NCBI GenBank assembly: GCA_009869945.1
Contig: WIXG01000058.1
Location: 186,001 to 250,000, forward strand
Reading direction: 5' to 3'
From: Mesaphorura yosii
Taxonomy: Eukaryota > Arthropoda > Collembola > Poduromorpha > Tullbergiidae
Length of the DNA: 64,000 nucleotides
The position numbers were made by a program, and so were the translations under genes. Shown here piece after piece: positions 17,890 to 31,003 of the stretch (position 1 is the stretch's first letter; every line of letters starts with the position of its first letter). Below the pieces are notes generated by a model. The model had not been told where the DNA came from, did no database searches, and saw nothing but the letters and a program-made list of their open reading frames with translations.

Positions 17890-20375
17890 CTAGCTGCTGC
17901 TTTTATTATCCTTTTTGCCAACCGTATCAAATCGAGTTTTTAAGTTGGCTCCGAGATCCCAGCCAATGGAATGTCTGAAATCTGGAAACAACCAGCAAAT
18001 CAACCTGTCAATCGGTGGTGATATGTAATTTGGATTCAATCTTCTCGGGTCTTGGTGCCCGGTCAGAAAACTGATGATGAGACCGATGATGATAGTCATG
18101 AGCGACCCGATTCCGCTGTACCACATGTAGCTCAGCCTGTAGAACTCCATGATTCCGCCACTGTTAAGCATATTCAGTGAAAATCTCGAAAAAAAATCAA
18201 AATTGAACGTAAAGTCTTGAGCATGCATAATGCACACCTTTTGCTGACTTTTGGCGGACCAATCGTGAAATTGTGAGTGCAACCTTCAGTTGAAAGTTCG
18301 AGATTCTTGTGGACAATGTTGCCCCGTGTAATTTCTACACTGGTGCCGACTCCGAGCCAGAGCATGAAAGCGAGTGATGCGACTGTTCCAATGAAGGCGC
18401 CTTTATAGTTCGCCCACGGGTAAAAGATGCCAAGTGAAAACACGCCGAGGAGTGGGCCGCCGATTGTTCCAAAGGCGCTAAGCGTAATCTACAACCAGTA
18501 CGATTAGTAAAATGACTGGGTTCAGGCCGAATGGACTTTCTAGCAGCATAACGATAGCCACACATGACTTACTTGCAGTATTCCTTCCACCTGTGACACA
18601 ATAAACACAAGACTAAACGATATTATGCCGAAAATAACTGCGAGACATTTTGAAATGGTAGTTGCGCGTGCTTCTGATAAATTAGGGTAAAATCCCTTGA
18701 CGAAGTCTTCCAGGCAAATTGCTGCCAGACTGTTTAGACCGCTTGACACTGTGCTCAAAGAACCGGCGAAAACGCCACCAACAAAGACCCCTAAAAGCAG
18801 AAAAGAGAATGGTATATTTTTTCGGTTTTCGATTGTGATCTTTTCGTAGTTGATCAGAGTTTGATATGCACCTGGCAAACCTGGAATATCTTGGAATACT
18901 TTCATCATAAACAGCGGCATGATCTCATCAGAACTGGCCACTTGCTGCACGAAGGGAAAATCAATTTTTAGAACTTAAAGCTCTGCTAAAGTTTTTGGAC
19001 AAACCTTCGACGTAAGTGGGTCGCAAGATTGGAGATTGGCAAACATAACGAGCCCAGTGAAGCAGCATATTGTTAGTAACGCCACAAGCCCAACGAAATT
19101 AATCCACAGGGCCCTGGAAAACAAGTTACTGCAATTCTTTCCAGCAGGATTTGTTATGGTACACGTCCTTACGTTCTTGCTTGCTGGATCGTTGGCACGG
19201 TCAAGTATCGCTGAACCTGAGCCTGGTTACACCCGTAAACTGCCAGCCAATATGTGAAACCACCAACTACGAGTGACCAGACAGAGTGTCTTACCCTCGG
19301 GTCAAGATTCCAACTGCAATATCCTTCTCCGTAGCTGAACATATCAGAAATGACTCGTAAAATGTGGTAAGACTTACTCAAGAATCTCCAAACGGGAGTG
19401 GTCTCTCGCAACTTCCCATACGTGTGAGAAACCACCAGCATCCGTGGCTCCTTTGATCATGACTGATAGAATGGCCCCAAACATGATGACCACTTGAAAG
19501 GCGTCTGTCCAAATGACTGCTTTCATTCCACCCTGAAGAGAGTTAAAGTTAACTGCTGGATAATTCACCGAAATGTCTTCTGTTTGCTTACTAAAGTTGT
19601 GTAGAAAATGCAGACGGCAAACGTGAGGGCCACAATCGCGTAGACGTTCATTCCCGTTACTAAATTTCAATTAAAGCGTACTAACTGCGACTTAAGACGA
19701 GGTTACTCCAACGCTGTCAGTACATTTGAGCTGACCTGACCTTGAGTTAGCGCTAGACTTGGCGCGTAGACGACAATTGACATGTACACAGTCGTTTGGA
19801 AGGCCAAGATTATCGATGCCAGCCTCCGGACTGAGATGTGAAACCGTCGTTCTAAATACTGCCGAATTTAACATCTAAGCGTATATACTCAGAAAAGATT
19901 TTGAAAGAGGGTTGTGGTGTGGGCTTCAGTCACCTCGTACACGGAAGTTACTTGCAGATTGAAGAATACTGGCAGGTACAAATACGCGGTCGACAACACC
20001 ACGAAGAAGTACGCGAACACAACTAGCCAGTAACTTGCTCCTTTCAGGTAAATTTCAGCTGGAGTCCCGAGCAGGATAATTGCGGACATGAAACTGTATA
20101 GCGAGTTTGGAAAAGATGGGAAACGGAAGCCAATCCAGCTGCAGCCGCAGCAATCAAGTAATTTCATTCTTGTGAGCTTGTTACCTTGCGATTAGAGACA
20201 TACTCATTGGGTATGGGCTCATGCGTCTTCCTGCCATCAGGAATTCGGAGGTCGTGTTTTGTTTTCTGGCAAAACACCCGTAATAGATCCCAATCACGGA
20301 AGAGATTCCCAGCACGGCACTAAACACCACGTATTCAGGCCACTTGAAGCGGACCTTGTCATCTTCGCTCCCCAT
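17890..20375 (-). CDS. SLC5-type sodium-coupled monocarboxylate/multivitamin-like transporter, copy B
   Basis: Second member of the tandem array and closest to copy A. Eleven exons join in frame: 20185-20375, 19934-20093, 19741-19858, 19592-19659, 19378-19532, 19173-19313, 19005-19113, 18872-18944, 18573-18790, 18238-18488 and 17890-18160, giving 584 aa. Copy A and B share FKWPEYVVF near the start, [15 protein letters not shown] and [12 protein letters not shown]. Several exons split in A are fused here, for example A exons 2+3, 6+7 and 14+15. The 81-nt intron 18791-18871 happens to be open in frame. The C-terminus is KDNKSSS, without the PDZ-like end seen in A and C. An upstream Met at 20417 is possible. 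The family is clear; the substrate is unknown. Confidence 0.92.
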
Positions 20376-21007
20376 GCTTGCGGACAGGTGAAGCCTGATC
20401 CTGGCTGACCTGGTCAAATCCCGTTTTCGGAGTTTAGACTTGGAAATATTCCAGCTGAAGGCTCAACTAAACTACGAAGTAAAGTCGGGAATCGACTGAA
20501 TGTAACGTGAGCGTGGATATTTAGATAGCTAGTGCCTCTTCAGAAGCAACGACATTCAGCAAAATGAAGTTTGGACAGCGCAGCTGATTATCGCGTGGGG
20601 GATAGAGATTAACATGAAGCACACGTTTCTGTCACTCCAGTCTGACTACTGACACGCTTTGTGATAGTATGAATTAATTCCTCTCGTTACTGAAGATAAA
20701 GATAAGAGATTGAGTGGCAAGTGAAAATGTACTTGCGCCGTAGGCCATCCGTATGATCTAATAACAATAGTCTTGCGTAATATCATTAGCAGTTTAATTG
20801 TGTGCAGGATTCAGCAGGAAAATCCAATGCATTTTAAGCTTTATTTATCAGTAACTCAACATAATAATAATTGCTGGATTACAAGTTAAGTCAGAGTATA
20901 AGACCTGTTCTGTATCTATAACCACAACTACAAAAAACGTAAAAATATAGTTCAATCATTTTGTAAACTATATTAAACTAGTTTGACCCCTAGTCAAGAT
21001 GTTTTCA
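20376..21007. other. Spacer between transporter B and transporter C
   Basis: This carries the 5' flank of copy B and the 3' UTR of copy C, including AATAAA on the minus strand at 20840-20845. Nothing else was recognised. Confidence 0.5.
20840..20845 (-). terminator. Polyadenylation signal of transporter C
   Basis: AATAAA on the minus strand about 165 nt beyond the copy C stop, in an AT-rich stretch. Confidence 0.4.
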
Positions 21008-23872
21008 TTACAGTTTCGTATGCAATGTGGAGTTATAGCCCGCGTACGAAGTGGACGCCAGTTTCTTGAAGTTGTTATTTGCAAGTTGATTTCCAATTTC
21101 TTCAGCACTTGTAGATGGTGGAATTATGTCAAACTCCTAAAGAGATTAAAGATTCCCAAATCTCACTTGCTCAACCCAAACTAATGAGTCCAGCTCACCT
21201 GCTTCGTGTCCCGATTAGATGGTGAGATCTCATCTTCGAATTCGTACCGTATGCGACGCAGGAGGCGATGGACGATCGGACTCAGGAGAACCTTCGGTAC
21301 TCTTCTCTGCTCTGGCCACCGAAGACTGAGCAAGCAGGCTACGATAATTGTCTACAACAAAATATTGTGCATTTTAAAATACTAAATGCTAAAGGCTTGA
21401 CATTTAACGAGTCGAGAGAATTAAGCGAGAACTTACGATAGTGAATCCGATCAGGGTGTACCACATGTATGAGATTCGATACAAGTAGAAGTATTGCTGA
21501 AGATCGCTGAAATGAAATAAGCTTTCTTTTGCAAAGCCGTTCAATAGGAAGAAAACAATTCCAAATATGAAATAAGCAGAATAGATAAATTAGACAACAG
21601 TGGTCATTCATACCTTGCCGTTGACATCGCCGAACTGTTGCCCCTGATGGTCACAAATCCACACGTCGCGACGTCCTCCATTGGAAAATCTTCACATGAA
21701 CCCAGTTCCCCCGAGAGTCTTTGCAGTGGTGGCTTTGGACCACCGAATCCGATCCACAGACCAAGCGCTACTGAGAGTATGAAGGATGGCACGGCAGCTC
21801 GCTGGCTGACAAACGGGAACATCCTGAAAGGGTGTATCCACAAAATGATGACTTTTGGCTTTTACCCGTGGCCGATTTGAGAAGCTATGACTTACATTCC
21901 AAGAGTAAACAGCCCCAGCAGCGGTCCGCCAACGACTCCGAAAACAGTTAAGCTTGCCTGGAGAACGCCCTTGAAGTTTGAGGCGATGAATGCAAGGCCA
22001 ATGCACGCCAGTCCGTAGGTACACGCAAGCCCCTTGTTTACGCATGTTATAGTGAGAGATGAAGGTGCTTTCTTCAATAAAGGCTGTAAGACAAGAAAGG
22101 ATTAACAGCGGTCAAATGGCTGAACAATATAAACTCTAAAGAAAATGCTCTCGTGCTCATACCGCAATGTAGTCTTCCCAAGTCACAGCAGCCAATGAAT
22201 TGATCGCGGACGAAACAGTTGACAATGAGCCAGATAGAAGGCCAGCAATAAAGAGGCCAGTAACTCCAGGAATGTTTCCCAACGAATCGGCTACGAAAAG
22301 TGGGAGAAGCTAGAAAGTAAACAAGGGAATTAAAAGAGGTCATGATATATCGGATCTGTGATTTGGCATTGGCCTCAAAGGACATTGGAAGGCTCTGACA
22401 AAAATGTTTCCAAAAATTTTCCGCCCCGCACGCTTACTTGATCGGCAGCACATATTCTTCCTTGCAGCAATGGGTCGCATCTTCTATACTTCGCGTAAAT
22501 CGTTAATCCCGCTAAGGCCGTGCTGAAGCTCAGAAACATGAGGATGGGTAATGAGATCCATAAAGACCATTGCGAGTCCTTCAAGCTCCTGAAAACAAAT
22601 AGAAGTTAGAAGATCATTACATAAAATCAATAATTCAAACAAGACTCATGCGATTTCTCACCTAACAGTGAGGAGCCTTTGAACTTGCGCCTGATTCACG
22701 GCATAAATTGACAGAAATATGAATCCACCGCCAATGAGTTGAGATGTGACGGTGTGTCTTGTGGTGGGATCAAGTTCCAAACTGCGAAATTATTTCAATA
22801 AATATAATTTGATGCGAAAGCATGAAAATTGTACATTTATGATGCGCCACGGTCACAGTCAAACTTGTCGAGTGTAAGTGTAAAGTACCTCGTGCTGAAC
22901 ATCGGAATTCTTCTGACGCAATGTGCTTGAAATCGGGAAGAAGAGAACGAATTGAATTTGGAACTTACTTAAAGAATTCAAGGCGCTGTCCTTCATTTGC
23001 AATGGTAAATATGCTCGAGATTCCACCTAAATCTATTGTTCCTTTTATGATCACGCAATACACAGCTGCAAACATGAGGAGACTCTGGAAAGGCGACAAG
23101 CATCAAGCCACGTTATAGAAAGGCACTCCCTTGTATGTTGGTTTCAATGGCGGATCTTGACGCTAACCTGGAAGACATCCGTGATCAGTACAGCTTTCAT
23201 GCCACCGATTGTGGAGTAAAACGTGCACACTGCCCCAACCGCCAAAATTGTAAAGGTTATATTCAGTCCAGTAACAGCCGAGACGGCCAAGCTAGGAGCA
23301 TAAAGCACGATGCCCATGTACAGAACCATTTGCAATGAGAACGCAAGAGACGCGCATGTTCGGGCTGCTGGACCAAATCGTTGGTGAAGGTACTAAAGTT
23401 TCACAAAAGAAGAAAACAATGCCAACAGTGTTTATGTTAAAATAAGACAAGAATAGCAAAGTTTCTTTAGCTTACTTCATAAACAGAAGTTGCTCTCAAG
23501 TTGTAGAACACTGGCAGATAGACGTAAGCGACGACTGGCGTAAACAGTACGTAGGAAATGTTTATCATCATGAATTGAGTTCCATACATGTAGTTTTCTG
23601 CTGATACTCCAAGCAGCGTAATTGCAGACATAAAACTGGCCATTAGACTGAAGGCCACCGGATATGGACTCATTTGTCCATTTGCGAGCATGTACTCCTG
23701 TGAAAGGGCAAAAGTAAGGCCTCAACCAAGTAAATTAAGGTCTCGATGATTGTAGACTTACCTCAACAGTCCTTTGTCTACCGCCAGTGAATCTGTAGTA
23801 GAGCCCAATTCCGGCTGATATGAGAAGCACGATGGCGAAAACGACGTAGTCGTAGGCGGACAGAGCGTCCAT
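21008..23872 (-). CDS. SLC5-type sodium-coupled monocarboxylate/multivitamin-like transporter, copy C
   Basis: Third and most divergent member of the array. Twelve exons join in frame: 23762-23872, 23476-23697, 23168-23392, 22969-23084, 22662-22781, 22438-22588, 22163-22309, 21896-22083, 21614-21823, 21437-21506, 21199-21351 and 21008-21136, giving 613 aa. Family signatures are [44 protein letters not shown] and [18 protein letters not shown]. The N-terminus is [12 protein letters not shown]; an in-frame Met at 23950 would add 26 residues. The C-terminal tail is longer and ends in HTKL, again a class I PDZ-like end. If the last intron were retained, the protein would stop shortly after DTKQ. 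The substrate may differ from A and B, since the RYL of the QVQRYL motif is RLL here. Confidence 0.92.
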
Positions 23873-26800
23873 TTTGGAAGACTTGGATTCTTCAGATATG
23901 TTCAGCCAAGGAAGACAACAACCACTTGACGTTCGTTCTGGAATGGACAATGGAAGTCCTCATTCGATAAGCATCTTTAACCGTTCACTTCTCAACACTG
24001 AGCGCAAGAAAATATATCACGGGAAATCAGCTTAAAAACGGGAAAATCTCGAATCTAAAGTCTAAACTCCAAGAGTTCACGACACGCGGCAATGCGAAGT
24101 AGCTTCACAAAATTATACCGTTCCAAGTCCAACCACGTACTATGCTCGCGAAGCGTACATCTCAGACAGATAGGCAGACAAATGAAGCTGAGAGCCGGTC
24201 GCGTCACGGCCACGGTTCTCAAACAATCACAACAAATCATTGAAATTATACAAGTCTATGCACTTTTGCTTACGCTATTCTTTCATTCAAACTCAAGCAC
24301 ATTAAAACGACGTGACGGCAGCATAAAAATTTAGATCTGCTGAGGAATCAAGTTTTACGAGTACAATGTCAAATTACAATGAAATATTGAGCAAAGTTTT
24401 GATCACAGTTGTTGTATCACAATTTACATATACAAATGAGATTACGACATTACAAGACGCAGGCAGCAGAGCTAACAGCCTATCTATTTGGAATGAAAGC
24501 GAACTCACTCATTGACACTAGTCGGAATGACTAAACACTTCAGGCAGGTGTACTAGTGATGTGTGAATAAATTATGGCTTCCGAATTCGTAATAACCAAT
24601 AACTATGAAAGTTTAATTTATTAAGTACTAATTCGTGTAGCACCTTGATTTGAAGGATTTGGCAAAACGGTCACTAGAATTTAACCTCGGTTTATTTTTC
24701 GCATTCGTGCACGCACGTGGTTGCAGGTTGTGCATGCTCGTAAACACCGAGCTGTCCGAACGTCTTCGGGTTTTAATCCCGCGTCTGTACGCTGTGCTCA
24801 CAGCTGCCTTGCGAATTTGGAGTTCCACGAGCACGACTCCGTACAGCTACGGGCTCTTGGCTTTTGCAACTATTCGCCAACGTATTCGCTGCATGCGTTT
24901 AGCAAGCACGCACAGTTTCATACTGACTTCATACAAGCACAGCCATTGTCTCCCTGATCGGGTTCTTTGGTTCTCGTTCTCACACCTTGCTGACCATCAA
25001 GATGGCAGTTTAAACAAGGAGCTTTCTTCACGGAGATTTCTACCTTCTCATTTGCTAACGCCTATTACATTTTCATGGTTGGTGATTACTGATTAATGAT
25101 TGGATTTTGTGCAATTCTTCCCTCAGCCGAGACTGAACCTAGCACATCGTTAGGTCACATAACTTTGCTTTTTGCACGTACGAGTTTTCGATTCAGCTTC
25201 ATGTTTCAAAGGGCTTTGATTCTTACACCAAAAATGAACAAATGGCTTCACAGATTTCGATAAAATAAGGCTTCAACATCATTCAGATTGTGCCTTCTGC
25301 CAAACCAACTATTTAAGACACCTCGAGATATTTAGTTTTAAAAGGTCAGATCCTATTTTTGGATGATTAAGGACGTGCCCTAATTTACAATCTTCGCACT
25401 TGCTTTGCCAAGCGGTGTCCCAACAGGTTCTTGAGCGGATTCTTGCCGGCAAAAATAGCCATGAATGCAAATTATTCTGCTGCTGCGGTAACAAATCCTT
25501 CCGTAGACTATTTCATGACTCCAAACCGCAATAACGTCATAACTTGATGTTGCACAATTAAAAATTAATACTCACTACTTTATTTATGATGTGAAAGACT
25601 TTGCACTGTGGGACGAACCAATGAGCCAGTCCTACAGATTTTGTGGGCAGTGCGGCTACTGCCGCTGCAGTTTTGTTCCTTTTGATTACATTTCATTATT
25701 TGAGTTATTCATTCATTTCCTTTGTAATCGGGGACCAGCGGGGCAAAGCAAAGTTCGGTATTCATGATTCATGCCGATGCCGATGCCGTACCGTGTGAAG
25801 CTTGGAAGTTTGAATTTAAACAATACTTTTGAAATTAAACAAGCCCAATTATAAACTGGGACTTGGGATTTAGAGCGTTCTGTGTTCATTGCGTTTCAGT
25901 ACACTTTTCACAAAGTGGGATCTACTCTCACATTCACAATGTTCTTGTCGCAAAGCTCACAAAAAATAGAAGCCGAATGGGATTGGTTTGGATGATTACT
26001 GCTTATGATGATGATCGTTTCGACGTCGACTCCCATGCACGGATTTCTTCGTAGTCTCTCATCGTTCTTACAAATTGGGCTTTGGCTTTACTCATCAAAC
26101 CAGCAATTTCCTAATGAAATGTGAGTAGTGTAGGATTTTATGACGCCCAACAGACTCTTTATCGAGGCGCACCACCATCGGCGAGAGTAAAAGCACATCG
26201 AACATACCAACCAAATTAAAAGAAAATCATGAGCAAGACCTCCTTCAAAATCGTAAAAATGCATCATCGTTGTTGATGCGAGTGAGAACGCGAAGATGCA
26301 CAGAATTCGTAATAAAAGGTGATTGCTCGTCTCCCTACAGTAATAAAATTCTCCATCCGCAGTGCAGTGCTGTCATGTTTTCAAACCCCTTCATCTTCCG
26401 ACAAGTATTCACACAAGTATCGCACATCACACAATTCCTACGTACTTTTAGTACTTCAGAAAACTTAAAGCTTACCTCTGCTTAACGATTAATTTGAATT
26501 TGAAAGCTTTCGTTTCGTTTCGAAATATACAACACGCAAAAACGGAGGAGGCTGAAGAATTAACGTTCGTGTAAAGGTTTACGTGTATAATTATAATTGC
26601 AAAGTAAATAAATCACGGGCACGTTAACCCTCTTTACTCTTGTCTTTGTCTTGACTGACTTGAATACACCAATTAATTATAGATGGGCAGGTAGAGAACA
26701 TTTCGCGAATCACGACTGCAGCTTGGATTTGAACTTGGGAAGGGAGCACTCAATCTCAAGCCTTTCGTACGAGAAGGGTTCATTTTTAGACCTTCGAGTA

Positions 26801-28165
26801 TAGAGGCGTTTATAAAGATGAGAAAGAAGAATCATATCAAATGAGAAATCAAGATGACAGGAATTGACGGCGAGTGTTTAATCTGAGCTGATTTCCTTTA
26901 ACAGAGTTCTTAATTCGTACTGATTTCATAAATCCTGTAATTATCAACAGTTTTAAATGCAGGTGCATAAGAACTACGAACAATAGTTTCACCTGAATCC
27001 TCATATATCATTTTAGTGCACAGGTACATGACAGATGAGTAAGAGACAAAGGATTTTCCGTCTTCTTCCTCTTCCTCGCTCCGTTACCTAAAAATTACAA
27101 CCTGAAAATCGCATCGCAAATCGTAAACGCAAATTCATATTTCTTATTTCAAGATTGATACCCTTTGGCAAATCTATCTGTCTGCAATTCTTTCGATGGC
27201 ATTTGCGAGTGGCGAATCATATTTCTTCCTCTCGCCTTGCCATTTTGCGTCTGTACCATGTCAAAACGATGCTCGTAACTCATAATTGTCATAATTCTTC
27301 TCCCGCAGCTCGCCAATGTGTTTTTGTCGTTGGTGCTCGTTCATCCCCATTTGCTGTTTTCCTCTTCACGATTCATGAGTTTACGATGAATCGCAGACGC
27401 AGGCGTAGCCACACGCGTGAACGTAAAATAAAGACGTAATAATTTCAAGCGTCGAGATGAAGAAGAAAGATGAAAACAAATAGGTTTGTTCACCATCTTG
27501 GTACATTTTTCATTTTTTTTTGCATTGCATCAAGTTGTGGGACATTGACATGTAAATTTTATTGACAAGCGCTTACATTTGGAGGGAACACTAAATAATT
27601 TAAATGCAGTGCACAGTACAACGCAGAGCAGAAGTAGAATAAAACAGCAACCCAGCGGGAGGAATTTACTAGAGTAAAACAACAAATGAACTCATTACGA
27701 TTTATTCTAGCACATGGAAAGTAATTAAATTTCCAGACGCCAAAGAGTGACTTAAACACAAAAGTTCTACCTACGCTAAGCTGGCTGGGGTCTTGTGCCG
27801 CCTGATGACTGATGACAAGTGACAATGTAATTAGCGAAAGATTAACCGAGAAAATTGCGCTGATTCTTGGATTTCTGGAGCGACGGCAGGCGAAATGAAT
27901 TGGAATTAATTCAGAAACTGGTCCTAAATCTACTTCAGACTCGTCTCGCGGCCTAAAACCCACGCTAACGGCTAAAACACTACGAACACGAAAAAAATGT
28001 GCCAAATTAATTACGTGCTTACAATGTGTAATATAGTGAACAATAATAATTACGGAACTTTGAAGCTTGTCTCTTGTAGGTTTCTAATGTGATTCGTATC
28101 TTTCGTTAATGACTCCTTGACTCCTACACAGTCTGATCAGCACCGACCCCCGTCCAGACGGTCGC
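23873..28165. other. Intergenic region, no supported gene
   Basis: About 4.3 kb with the 5' flank of transporter C at the left and the 3' flank of the neuropeptide gene at the right. The longest frames, 24650-25096 (+) and 27559-28005 (-), have no domain, signal peptide or splice support. Minus-strand AATAAA at 27558-27563 could serve the neuropeptide gene. Confidence 0.5.
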
Positions 28166-31003
28166 TTACTTTCCGAAGCAGGACACGGCATTGAACGCAC
28201 ATTGTTTCCAATATGTCGATGTCCTCTTTCGCTGTTGCTGCTGTGGGCTCAAGTAATAGGATGCATAAGGTTGTTGGTCGAAGAACGCAGCAGCAGCAGC
28301 CGAGCCTGGGCGTAGTCGTTGTAGCATTTGTCTGGTATAGAAGTAGTTCAACAATGGATTTTCTGCTGGTGCTGGAGCTCCGTCATACTCGTCCCGGCCT
28401 GCTGCATACTGTAATTGTAAGACAGACAAGGAAGCACTTAAATTCAGCCTAGAAAACTTCTACTTTGCCCGAATTTTGTGGCAACGGAAGTTCGAAGTTC
28501 GAAATTTTGAGAAAATAATTGGGTTTGAGTACAAGTTGAAGGAAGTTCTTCATTAGTAAAACATTTTGTGCGCAAATCGGTTCTTCTCAGAAATTTCGAT
28601 GCAATTCAGTGTGGTTTCTGGATTACGTAAAACATGAGCATAAAAACAGATCGTAGCATCGAGATCTTTCTCAACTTTCCCCACGCGAAGCCTGCCGGCT
28701 GCCTGTTGCATACGCTTTCGAAAACTGGTTCAAAGTGGATGTAACATATAAAAATGCTACGCGGGACGTGGCTGTACTGCGCTGAAGTGAAAGTTTATTT
28801 CCTTAAAACAATCTCTCAGGCTACCCGGCCTGTAAATAGAGAATTTGATCTGATGTTAGTAATTTTAGACTTCATACTCAAAATGTTATCTTAAGCAAAT
28901 TGTTTCTTGGGATTTGAGAAAGAAAATATTCAGATTGAGACATTCAGCCAGAGGATACTAGCACATGAAATTGATGGCCCGACTCCCTTGTCCAGTAATT
29001 CAATCTGGGTAAAATGTAAACTGTGAACTGAGAACATAAAAATTTTGACATTTTAAAGCCCGGCCTGTGACGCAAAAAGGCACGTGTTCATACAAGCATC
29101 AAAGCTCCGAGCATTTGACGCCCTAAATCTGTCGGCAGTGCAAACTTCTAAGATCCAGAATTTTGTAATCTATACTCTGCCTTTCTCGAGCGAAGATAAA
29201 GGTAAAACTGCCACAGAATTCCGCACCGTACCGGCGCGATGTTTGTTATTTTGATTCAATTTCACTGCAGAATACGTGACTCAATTAACTTGAACTCATT
29301 ATTTTCTTGCGGTCGCTTTCTTCTCGCGCCGCGCACTCGGCGGTAGCACTTGATTAGCAATATTGTTGCTCGGTACGGGAATTATGAGGTAGAAAATTAG
29401 TGGCTCTATTCAAAGAAAATGTGAGCGTAAGAGGTTCAAGCGCGCGTGAAACAAATGCCTACATGAAGGATGGTGGTAAGAAAGAGGCAAAGAAGTGGGC
29501 GGCTGAAATTAAACCCTTGAACCAGATCGTTTCATGTTCGGTACTTAATTTTTGAAAATCATACACTGCTGAGCTGCTGTGATTGTTAAATAATGCCTCT
29601 CGCAAGTGAAGTGAGCCGGACAGTTCGTAGAATCGGCCGTTTGCTGCTCCGCACAGTCAGGCCTAAGTTTAAAAGGTGAAAGAAACTCTAGCTTTGACTT
29701 TGAGTCGAGTCATTATCTATTCATGGATCTCAGAACCTCGAACTGCCAAAGAATTACAGCCTGCCTGGATGGTTTCGAAACTTTCTCTCTGCGGCTTGCC
29801 TTGCCTTGGGATGAAATGAATAGTTAATCAAGTGCAAACAGAAAATTAGCCTACAAATGGGTCAATGATTGAATCCGCAAGCGAATTCAACGACTAGCCT
29901 GTCTGGCTTGTCAGAATGACCATTCAGGCAATCAAAAGGGCTTGCAGGACAAAAACTGACGTGGACATTCAAGGAAATAAGACTTTGATCTTTTCTACTG
30001 AGCATACGTGCATTTGTGAATTCGTAATGTAATGCAGTCAAAATCAAAGGAACGACAAATGGCACTGAATGTAGAGCGAGAAAAGAGGTTTCGTTTTGAT
30101 TGAGAAATGGTTGATGTATTCTGTCCGGTTTAATAATCGGGCATTTACACGTAATGCCAGAATATTAAATGGTAGAAAGTTAGAATTACATGAACTGCGT
30201 TTTAAATACTTAGAGTTTTAACCTTTGCTTTCTTATACGGTGGAAATCTTTGCCGCGAGGGTTCCTGCCTTCAGATTCTTTAGATCTTTCACACATCGCC
30301 GCGTAACTACGAGACAAACAAGCATGAGACAGTCTGTATTGCATCGACAAAAGTGGTAGGATGATGAAAGACTCGCGTTCCTGCCTCAGAACTACGACTT
30401 AGTGAATTTTAACTTGAATCTCACAGAAATGACAACAAAACTAGCAACAGCCACAGCACCGAAACCGGAGTAGGCAAAATGAAAAAATTAAATCGCAACA
30501 GCAACTTTTAACTTGTACGCTTTCTTACGTTGTAGGGAAATGTAAATTGATTCCTTACTCAAATCTCTCCCAAACAAGCCTTGCCTTTCTTGCTCAATCA
30601 CAGCGATCTTGATTTCATAGTGCAGAATGCAATCTCTTAATTAACTTTGAGATGACTTTGATTTTTACTCTTGTCTCCCTGAGCCGACTGAGTTTGGTAA
30701 TTACAGTCGAGTTTTGAGCTGCTGCGGCAGAGAAAAACAACGACTTACATCCAAATCACCAATTCCGCCTGACTTTTCAAGACCAAACTGCTGCTGCTGT
30801 TGTCTTTCATGTTCTAAAGCTCCGACTTCATGTTGCGCCGCTGCGTCTTCTCCGTAAAGACTTTTTCCTTCGATGGCGGTCGGCAGCACGCAAACCACGA
30901 CCATCATCAGCACCATCACGGCGGTTGAAACATTTCTTGTCCATTTGCTCATGCTGGGCCCAACCAACTCGTAATTTGACAGATTGCTGTTACTGGCTGC
31001 CAT
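28166..31003 (-). CDS. AstCCC: Allatostatin C-family neuropeptide precursor, amidated CCC-like type
   Basis: This is a secreted prohormone. Exon 1 (30749-31003) encodes a signal peptide ([19 protein letters not shown]). A 2.3-kb intron follows, then exon 2 (28166-28408) in phase 0, giving 165 aa. The last 18 residues after the dibasic RKR are [18 protein letters not shown]. The two cysteines flank AFNAVS, and the terminal GK provides a C-terminal amide after trimming. Known crustacean and insect peptides of the form [14 protein letters not shown]-amide are almost identical; these are the AstCCC or 'AST-C II' type. It would act through somatostatin-type GPCRs. The start may be the second Met (30952), which sits directly before the signal peptide. 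The acidic, Gln-rich spacer contains another likely processing region. It is divergent to the AstCC gene 3.4 kb away. Confidence 0.93.
28409..30748 (-). other. Large intron of the AstCCC-like gene
   Basis: Bordered by GTAAGT (minus strand, 30743-30748) and ACAATTACAG (ending at 28409). The 67-codon frame at 29862-30065 (-) has no recognisable product. No other gene was seen inside. Confidence 0.7.

Noticed and set aside
24650-25096. 148-codon plus-strand ORF
   Set aside because: No recognisable domain, no signal peptide and no adjoining splice-supported exon.
26700-26800. tRNA-like T-arm word (GTTCAAATCC on the minus strand)
   Set aside because: The flanking bases do not form a T stem, and no matching acceptor stem lies within 90 nt.
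27559-28005. 148-codon minus-strand ORF
   Set aside because: It falls in the presumed 3' UTR of the AstCCC-like gene and resembles no protein family.
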